Origin: JAUVXJ01 sp034430275
GTDB taxonomy: Bacteria; Chloroflexota; Anaerolineae; UBA7937; B3-Chlor
Length of the DNA stretch: 8,368 nucleotides
Direction: 5' to 3'
Assembly (NCBI GenBank): GCA_034430275.1
Contig: DAOUEW010000073.1
Coordinates: forward strand, 1-8,368
In this document: positions 1 to 5,252 of the stretch, piece after piece
Position numbering within the stretch: position 1 is the stretch's first letter
Layout: every line of letters begins with the position of its first letter
Position numbers and translations under genes: made by a program
The notes under the pieces: generated by a model
The model's input: only the letters and a program-made list of their open reading frames with translations
What the model was told of the DNA's origin: nothing
Databases searched by the model: none

Positions 1-600
1 GAGGTACCTGTGGATGCGCCCCCCCTCACCTACAAGGTCAACCTGGGCATGTACGACCTGGCGACAGGGCAGCGCCTGACTCCGGTGGTGGCGGGTGCCC
101 CCATGCCCGGCGGCGCGGTGGCCAGCGATGCGTTCGCCGTCGAGAAGCCGGTCATTCCGCCCACTGCCGACAGCCTGGACGTCCCACGGGAGCGGTACGC
201 GAATTTCGAGGACAGGCTTCTTCTGCTGGGCTGCGACCTGGAGACGCTGGCCGCGCATCATGGCGAGGCTGTGCAGATCAGCCTGTACTGGCAGGCCCTC
301 GTCGACCCTGAACGCGACTATGAGGTCTCCATCTTGATCACTGACGAGGAAGGAGAGGTCCTGGACGAGATTCTGCGGGAGCCGGTCGACGGGCTGTATC
401 CCACCAGCCTCTGGTCGAACGGGGAGGTTCTGCGGGATCGCTTCGGGCTCATCGTGGATGAATCCATACCCGAGGGCAGGCACCGGCTGTTGGTCGGGCT
501 GTGGGATCCGGTTACGGAGAGCTATCTTCATCTGTCCGGCTCCGAAGAGGAGCGCGTAAGGGTGGGCAAGGTCTATGTGACTGATTCCGAGCAGAGCTGA
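1..600 (+). CDS. C-terminal fragment of a probable GT-C-like membrane protein (beta-sandwich modules only)
   Basis: The reading frame is open from base 1 and ends at TGA 598-600, so this is the last 199 residues of a gene that starts outside the window. The GTG at base 10 is in frame but is not a credible start, because EVP precedes it and completes a module ending (EVPVDAPPLTYKVNLGMYD). Residues 1-30 are the end of one beta-sandwich module (PAGTY-VGLYDP-like signature). After a linker of about 35 residues, residues 68-179 form a complete module: LLLLGCDL, then SLYWQAL, a GLYPTSLW turn and a closing LLVGLWDP strand. The same layout ends the 935-residue protein at 5253-8060, where it follows a multi-spanning membrane domain, so the missing N-terminus is probably similar. 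No membrane segment is visible in the part present. The module may bind glycan or serve as an extracytoplasmic spacer; its function is not known to me. Confidence 0.8.
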   Translation, partial: EVPVDAPPLTYKVNLGMYDLATGQRLTPVVAGAPMPGGAVASDAFAVEKPVIPPTADSLDVPRERYANFEDRLLLLGCDLETLAAHHGEAVQISLYWQALVDPERDYEVSILITDEEGEVLDEILREPVDGLYPTSLWSNGEVLRDRFGLIVDESIPEGRHRLLVGLWDPVTESYLHLSGSEEERVRVGKVYVTDSEQS

Positions 601-718
601 ACTCGCGGGCGGGAGTCGATCAGACGTGACTTCCTGTTCTGCGGTCTAGCGATACGTGGGCGTGGACCAGTCCGTCGATTCCGGTGCAACGCTGTCGTTC
701 TACCGTGAGGGAGGTGGC

Positions 719-722
719 GAGG
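719..722 (+). promoter_or_regulatory. Ribosome binding site favouring the ATG at 729
   Basis: GAGG at 719-722 lies 6 bases before ATG 729, and a stronger purine-rich GGGAGGTGG lies just upstream at 709-717. The earlier in-frame GTG at 684 has no Shine-Dalgarno-like sequence in front of it. This is why the start is placed at 729. The in-frame GTG codons at 705 and 714 overlap the purine-rich stretch and are less likely. Confidence 0.5.
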
Positions 723-728
723 ACTCGG

Positions 729-3101
729 ATGAGACGCTCTAGCAGGTGGTGGACTCGGTCGTGGTTCTACCCGGCATTGTGCCTGGTGGGTTTCTTCATA
801 CTGGCTCTAGGCCTCGCTTCTGGCGGGTCGCTCACGCCGGACCAGTTCGAGGCGCGCGATGTCTCAGAGGAGTCCATGGGGGACGCCGCCGCAGCGCTCC
901 AGATGGCCCTGGTGGGCTGCGGCTCGGTGCTGATCCTGTCGGCCCCGGCTCTGTATCTACTACGAGACAGAGTCTCCAAGGCTGTCCATGCCGTCTTCTG
1001 TCCTCAAGACGAGTTCTATGCGCGCCGGGGTGTGACGGCAAGGGGCGTCGATCTCTTGCTGATCAGCTTCCTCGGACTATTCTTCGAGATGTTGGTCATC
1101 CGGTGGCTCTCGGAGGAGTTCCGCCTCTTCGCCTACTTCAAGAATCTACCACTGCTCGCGGCTTTCATGGGGCTAGGTATCGGCTTCGCCCTCGTGCGAC
1201 GGCGCGCGGACCTGTTCCCCGCCGCCATACCTCTGATCACTTCGCTTTCCGTTCTGACCCTCTTCGGGTCCAGAACCGGGGTCTTCGACCTGATCAGGTA
1301 TCCGACGCAGGACGAGTTCATTTGGTCGCTTACGACCCGGTCATCCGTCTTCACCGTTGCGCTCTTCTTCGCCACGATCGTCATCTTTTTCTTCCTGACT
1401 ACGGTTGTCTTTCTGCCCTTTGGCCAGTTGACAGGGAGACTGATGAACCAGTTTCGCCCTTTGACTGCGTACACTATCAACATTCTAGGCAGTCTGCTCG
1501 GCATCTGGGCCTTCTCGATGATGTCCTTCCTCAGCCTTCCCCCCACCTCTTGGTTTCTGCTAACATTGTTGCTTTCGCTCTGGTTCCTGCGGGGCAGGAC
1601 GAAAGTGCTGCTGGGCAGCACGGTCTTGGCGGCTGTCTGCCTCACGTTGTTGTTTTTCAATCGAGGAGAGTCGTTGTGGTCTCCCTACTACAAAATCGAC
1701 GTGCAGACGATCACGCTGGGAGGCGAGGGCGCGGCGGGCCAGGCTGTGCCTTGGGGGCACAAACTGGTGGTGAATCAGGACTACCACCAGAAGGCGCTCG
1801 ATCTATCACCTGAATTTGTGGCCCATTATGGATATCTGTCGCCCGACGTGGAAATCGCCCAGCGCGCCTACGCTCTCCCCTACGACTTCGTTAGTTCGGG
1901 TGACGTCCTGATCGTCGGCGCGGGTGCCGGGAATGACGTAGCCAGCGCCTTGAGGTATGGCGCCGATCACGTGGACGCCGTCGAGATCGACCCTCAGATA
2001 GCGGAACTGGGCCTGAGTCTTCACCCAGAGAAGCCATACCAATCGCCCAAAGTTGCCCTGGTCATCGACGATGCCCGTTCCTACTTCGAGAAGAGTGACA
2101 AGAAGTACGACCTGATCGTGTTTGGCTTCCTCGATTCGCACACACTCTTCTCAAGCATGTCAAGCGTGCGACTGGACAACTTCGTTTATACGTTGCAGTG
2201 CCTGGAAGAGGCCAGGGACCACCTCAAGGAGCGTGGGGTACTGGTGCTCACCTTCTCGGTGGCCAAGAGGTGGATCGGAGACCGCCTCCAGGACATGCTG
2301 ACCACTGTCTTCGATAGCGAGCCCCTGGCCCTGGAGGTTGGCTACGATGGCGGGATAGCTTTCGTGGTGGGGCCGGGGCTGCCGAGTGTGGAACTGACGG
2401 AGCAGCATCGTCTCGAACAGTTGGCGGCGGAGAAGCGCCTCGGTCACGAAGAGCCTATTCCTCCCGCGACCGATGATTGGCCCTATCTCTACCTAAGAGA
2501 GCGTAGTGTACCGGACGTCTACTGGCAGGTCCTGCTCATTCTCTTCGTGCTTTCTGTGCCCGTGGTGTTGCGGGTTTTTCCCGAGTCTGCGAGGGTCAAC
2601 TCTCACTTCTTCTTCCTGGGCTGCGCCTTCTTCCTGTTAGAGACCAAGTCCATCACCGAGATGGCCTTGCTCTTCGGGTCCACGTGGATCGTCAACTCTG
2701 TAGTCATCTCCTCGATCCTGATCATGATCCTGGGTGCCAATGTGGTCGTGCGAAGGTTCAAGCCCAGCGACTTGAGGCCGTACTACCTCCTACTACTGTG
2801 CTCATTGGCCCTCAACTACGCCGTGCCCGTGAGCGGCATCCTGGGGCAGCACTTCTTGCTGAGGGGGCTGGTCTCGGGCTTTCTGATATCGCTGCCTCTG
2901 TTCTTCGCCGGGATCATCTTCGCAACCTCTCTGAGCAGAATGAAGACCGTCGAGCTGGCCTTCGGCTCCAACCTCCTGGGGTCTGTAGTGGGGGGCATGC
3001 TGGAGTATGGCTCCCTGGTCTTCGGCATCAAAGCTCTCTACCTCATCGCAGCCTTTGCTTACTTGCTGTCCTGGCTCGGCCTCCGGCAGAAGCCCGGATA
3101 G
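729..3101 (+). CDS. Polytopic membrane protein with a spermidine-synthase-like (SAM-binding fold) domain
   Basis: This is a protein of about 790 residues if it starts at ATG 729 (805 from GTG 684). It has roughly nine hydrophobic segments between residues 13 and 311, a soluble domain at about 320-595, and six or seven more segments at 598-785. The soluble domain has a Rossmann SAM-binding pattern: VLIVGAGAGNDV at 393-404, acidic EID at 419-421, and DDAR at 447-450. It closes with a TDDWPYLYLR motif typical of proteins labelled fused MFS/spermidine synthase. The first bundle carries an EMLVIRWLSEEFRLFAYFK motif (about 120-138) and the last a FLLETKSITEMALLFGSTW motif (about 635-653), both familiar from large membrane proteins annotated as spermidine synthase. 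Compared by eye with SpeE, the Asp of GGGDGG is Ala and the first Asp of the D-x-x-D pair is Gly (FGFLDSH, 465-471). Polyamine synthesis is therefore doubtful. It may modify or transport an envelope substrate, but the true reaction is unknown. No terminator is evident downstream. Confidence 0.87.
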   Translation: MRRSSRWWTRSWFYPALCLVGFFILALGLASGGSLTPDQFEARDVSEESMGDAAAALQMALVGCGSVLILSAPALYLLRDRVSKAVHAVFCPQDEFYARRGVTARGVDLLLISFLGLFFEMLVIRWLSEEFRLFAYFKNLPLLAAFMGLGIGFALVRRRADLFPAAIPLITSLSVLTLFGSRTGVFDLIRYPTQDEFIWSLTTRSSVFTVALFFATIVIFFFLTTVVFLPFGQLTGRLMNQFRPLTAYTINILGSLLGIWAFSMMSFLSLPPTSWFLLTLLLSLWFLRGRTKVLLGSTVLAAVCLTLLFFNRGESLWSPYYKIDVQTITLGGEGAAGQAVPWGHKLVVNQDYHQKALDLSPEFVAHYGYLSPDVEIAQRAYALPYDFVSSGDVLIVGAGAGNDVASALRYGADHVDAVEIDPQIAELGLSLHPEKPYQSPKVALVIDDARSYFEKSDKKYDLIVFGFLDSHTLFSSMSSVRLDNFVYTLQCLEEARDHLKERGVLVLTFSVAKRWIGDRLQDMLTTVFDSEPLALEVGYDGGIAFVVGPGLPSVELTEQHRLEQLAAEKRLGHEEPIPPATDDWPYLYLRERSVPDVYWQVLLILFVLSVPVVLRVFPESARVNSHFFFLGCAFFLLETKSITEMALLFGSTWIVNSVVISSILIMILGANVVVRRFKPSDLRPYYLLLLCSLALNYAVPVSGILGQHFLLRGLVSGFLISLPLFFAGIIFATSLSRMKTVELAFGSNLLGSVVGGMLEYGSLVFGIKALYLIAAFAYLLSWLGLRQKPG

Positions 3102-3260
3102 CTGCGAGCATGGCGTTGAGGTAGGTCATCGGATGCAGAAACGCAGAGACTGTTGCTCCTCCCAATACATGCTGCTAGATTGCGGACTTGCTCTCCGATC
3201 GAGTCGCGATGTCTTCACTGGATTCGGCCACAAGGGACTTCCTGCCCCCTCTACAGTGTA
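3102..3260. other. Intergenic stretch without a supported gene
   Basis: The gap between the membrane protein and the cyclase promoter shows no convincing coding region. Short open frames that cross it lack a ribosome binding site and recognisable protein sequence. I see no GC-rich hairpin followed by a T-run, so no intrinsic terminator can be assigned to the upstream gene. Confidence 0.5.
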
Positions 3261-3289
3261 TTGCTGCGGGCCCAGGACTCCCCTATAAT
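3261..3289 (+). promoter_or_regulatory. Sigma70-type promoter for the cyclase gene
   Basis: A perfect -10 hexamer TATAAT lies at 3284-3289. TTGCTG at 3261-3266 can act as the -35 box (TTG conserved, last three bases off consensus), and the spacer is exactly 17 bases. Transcription would start near 3295-3297, giving a leader of about 63 bases before ATG 3359. In this GC-rich setting a perfect TATAAT at the right distance is notable. It would drive the cyclase and probably the 935-residue membrane protein 52 bases beyond it. This is a sequence prediction only. Confidence 0.62.
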
Positions 3290-3300
3290 GGGGGTAGTCC
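3275..3300. repeat. Imperfect inverted repeat enclosing the -10 box (operator candidate)
   Basis: The left arm GGACTCCCC (3275-3283) is complementary to the right arm GGGGTAGTCC (3291-3300), with one extra T at 3295. The loop is TATAATG (3284-3290), so the -10 element is flanked by nine paired positions on each side. Such an arrangement would suit a dimeric repressor competing with RNA polymerase, but no specific regulator family is recognised, and chance cannot be excluded for a single copy. Confidence 0.45.
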
Positions 3301-3317
3301 TCGACGCTCGTCGGGGA
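3298..3317. repeat. Inverted repeat at the predicted transcription start / early leader
   Basis: TCCTCGACG (3298-3306) faces CGTCGGGGA (3309-3317) across the two bases CT, with CGACG/CGTCG as a perfect core and one T-G wobble. As RNA it could form a stem of eight or nine pairs, with the innermost pair probably open. It shares TCC with the right arm of the preceding repeat. No T-run follows, so it is not an intrinsic terminator. It could be an operator half of the same control region or a 5' stabilising hairpin. Confidence 0.35.
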
Positions 3318-3344
3318 TTTCGATTCTGTGAGACGACCATCAGC

Positions 3345-3349
3345 GGTGA
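3345..3349 (+). promoter_or_regulatory. Ribosome binding site of the cyclase gene
   Basis: GGTGA at 3345-3349 matches the 3' half of the AAGGAGGTGA consensus and ends 9 bases before ATG 3359. It supports this ATG as the start. Confidence 0.45.
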
Positions 3350-3358
3350 CTAGCCACG

Positions 3359-5200
3359 ATGACCGATGAAGATCTCCGTCGGATGGACTCTGTGTATCAG
3401 TGTCTCAGGGAAATACGAGCTTGTCTCGACCGGGAGCAGGCTAGGCTGGAGCAGCTTCGAGAGGCCGGTTTGGGGGAGGTCGGGCCATCCTCGGAGTCGC
3501 GGCCTCTCGGGCTGGCGGCGGAGCGGGTGCCCCAGATGCTGGAGACGGCTCGACGCATCGAGAGCTGGCTTCCCCAACTGGAGGGATCGATCCGAGGGCT
3601 AGCGAGCGACCTGGATGCGCAGAGGAAGGATCACGACCAGCTCGCAGCCCTGTACGACGTGGGCCAGGTCATCAACTCCACGCTGGACTTGGATCAAGTG
3701 CTCGATCTGGCCATGGACCAGGTGATCGAGGTCACCAAGGCAGAGCGGGGCTTCCTGATGCTCCTGGAAGAGAAAGGTGGTGACCTGACCTTCAGAGTAG
3801 CGCGCAACGTGGACCGGGAGACCATCGCCGGCCCTTCTTTCGAGATCAGCCGCAGCATTGCCAGACGTGTGGCCCAGGAAGGCGTGCCCCTGTTAGCCAC
3901 GAATGCGCAGGCAGATCCGCGGTTCAGGGATCAGTCGAGTGTGATGAGCTACAATCTGCGCTCCATACTGTGCGTGCCGCTGGTGGTGAAGAGGGAAGTG
4001 ACCGGTGTGGTGTACGTGGACAACCGCGCCAAGGTGGGACTGTTCTCGCCGAAGGATCGGGACCTTCTGGCGGCTTTCGCCAATCAGGCGGCGGTGGCGA
4101 TAGAGAACGCCAGGCTGTTTCAGAGCGTCAGGCAGAGTATGGACGAGATCGCCACGATGAAGAACCGCATGGACGACATCTTCGCCAGCATCGCCAGTGG
4201 GGTGGTCACCACCGATGTCTCTGGAAGAGTGACCATGCTCAACCGGGCGGCAGAGGAGATCCTGGGCATGCCGACCGTGGAAGCCTTGGGTCAACCGTAC
4301 GCAAAGCTTCTGAGCTTGTCCGAGGAGGCAGGTGTCCACGATCTGGTGGACCGGGCGATCGGTGGCGAGGAACGTTTCCTGGGCTGCGAGGTGGAGTGCA
4401 CGACGGCTAGGCGGGATAGAGCTGTGCTGAGCATCAACGTCTCTCCGCTCAGAGACGCCCACGAGCGCACCCTGGGAGTGGCGCTGGTCGTGGACGATTT
4501 GACGGAGAAGAGACGTTTGGAGGAAGAGCGAAAGAGGGAGCAGCTCGAGAGACAACGCACCCGGGAGGTCCTCGAGCGCTACGTGCATCCCGCAGTGGTG
4601 GAACGCCTGCTCTCCAACCCGGAGGAGCTGAGGCTGGGAGGGACCAAAAGGGACGTGACCGTGCTCTTCGCCGACATCGGCGGCTTCAGCGCTCTGGCCG
4701 AGAAGCTGCCCCCTGAGATCCTGGTCGATACGCTGAACCGGTACCTTGGCGTCGCGGCCCAGGCGGTGCTGGCGGAGGGAGGCATGTTGGACAAGTTCCT
4801 GGGCGATGCAGTGATGGGGCTCTTCAACTGGCCGGAGTATCAAGAGGACCATTGCTTGCGCGCGCTCCGGGCGGCCCTGAAGATCGTTGAGGATGCTTCG
4901 ACGGTGGCCGAGGCGGCGTCGGACGTGGCCCTGACCTTCAAAGTGGGTATCAACCTCGGCGAGGCGGTAGTGGGGAACGTGGGCATTCCGCAGCGCAGCG
5001 ACTACACGGCTATCGGGGATGCTGTGAATCTAGCGAAGCGGCTCGAGGAGCACGCTCGGCCAGGAGAGATCCTGCTGAGCCGTGCCGTATACGAGACGAT
5101 GGAAGATCTCATCGTCGCCAGAGCTCTGGAGCCGATCACGGTCAAGGGACACAGCAGGCCGGAACAGGTGTACGAGCTACTGGGGGTGAAGGGACGTTGA
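3359..5200 (+). CDS. Class III adenylate/guanylate cyclase with GAF and PAS sensor domains
   Basis: This 613-residue protein is predicted soluble and should convert a nucleoside triphosphate, most likely ATP, to a cyclic nucleotide. In order it has an N-terminal charged coiled-coil region (about 1-90), a GAF domain (about 95-255; LDQVLDLAMDQVIEVTKAER, then RSILCVPLV and the FANQAAVAIENARL exit helix), and a PAS domain (about 268-385; IASGVVTTDVSGRVTMLNRA). A charged signalling helix follows (about 385-408), then the cyclase transducer element (YVHPAVVERLL) and a catalytic domain (about 430-610). Metal-binding aspartates are D439 (FADIGGFS) and D483 (KFLGDAVM). K479 and D548 (SDYTAIG) are the usual adenine-selecting pair, and N557 and R561 (VNLAKR) the transition-state residues. 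All are present, so it should be active as a homodimer, and adenylate specificity is the better guess. The signal sensed by GAF and PAS cannot be read from the sequence. It has its own promoter and precedes the next gene by 52 bases. Confidence 0.93.
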   Translation: MTDEDLRRMDSVYQCLREIRACLDREQARLEQLREAGLGEVGPSSESRPLGLAAERVPQMLETARRIESWLPQLEGSIRGLASDLDAQRKDHDQLAALYDVGQVINSTLDLDQVLDLAMDQVIEVTKAERGFLMLLEEKGGDLTFRVARNVDRETIAGPSFEISRSIARRVAQEGVPLLATNAQADPRFRDQSSVMSYNLRSILCVPLVVKREVTGVVYVDNRAKVGLFSPKDRDLLAAFANQAAVAIENARLFQSVRQSMDEIATMKNRMDDIFASIASGVVTTDVSGRVTMLNRAAEEILGMPTVEALGQPYAKLLSLSEEAGVHDLVDRAIGGEERFLGCEVECTTARRDRAVLSINVSPLRDAHERTLGVALVVDDLTEKRRLEEERKREQLERQRTREVLERYVHPAVVERLLSNPEELRLGGTKRDVTVLFADIGGFSALAEKLPPEILVDTLNRYLGVAAQAVLAEGGMLDKFLGDAVMGLFNWPEYQEDHCLRALRAALKIVEDASTVAEAASDVALTFKVGINLGEAVVGNVGIPQRSDYTAIGDAVNLAKRLEEHARPGEILLSRAVYETMEDLIVARALEPITVKGHSRPEQVYELLGVKGR

Positions 5201-5252
5201 GGCCTCCAACCAGGGTGCGGGCGAGGTTCAGACAGTTGGGCAGCGTGCCAGG

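Noticed and set aside
664..673. Small inverted repeat GGACCAGTCC in the gap before the membrane protein
   Set aside because: Four-base arms around CA are expected by chance, and no promoter elements of good quality could be placed around it.
746..1813. A 355-codon plus-strand frame overlapping the membrane protein gene
   Set aside because: It is the shifted frame of a well-supported gene; its Arg/Pro/Gly-rich translation has no domain and it has no ribosome binding site of its own.
3007..3353. Short plus-strand frames (3007-3288, 3153-3353) covering the gap before the cyclase
   Set aside because: They overlap the promoter and its inverted repeats, lack Shine-Dalgarno sequences, and their Cys/Ser-rich translations look random.
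4666..4692. FADIGGFS in the cyclase instead of the common FADIRGFT, as a possible sign of inactivation
   Set aside because: The metal-binding Asp is present and the position after Ile varies among active class III cyclases; all other catalytic residues are intact.
3893..4852. A 319-codon open frame on the minus strand inside the cyclase gene
   Set aside because: It lies wholly opposite a gene with clear GAF, PAS and cyclase motifs, has low-complexity His/Gln-rich content typical of antisense shadows in GC-rich DNA, and matches no family I recognise.
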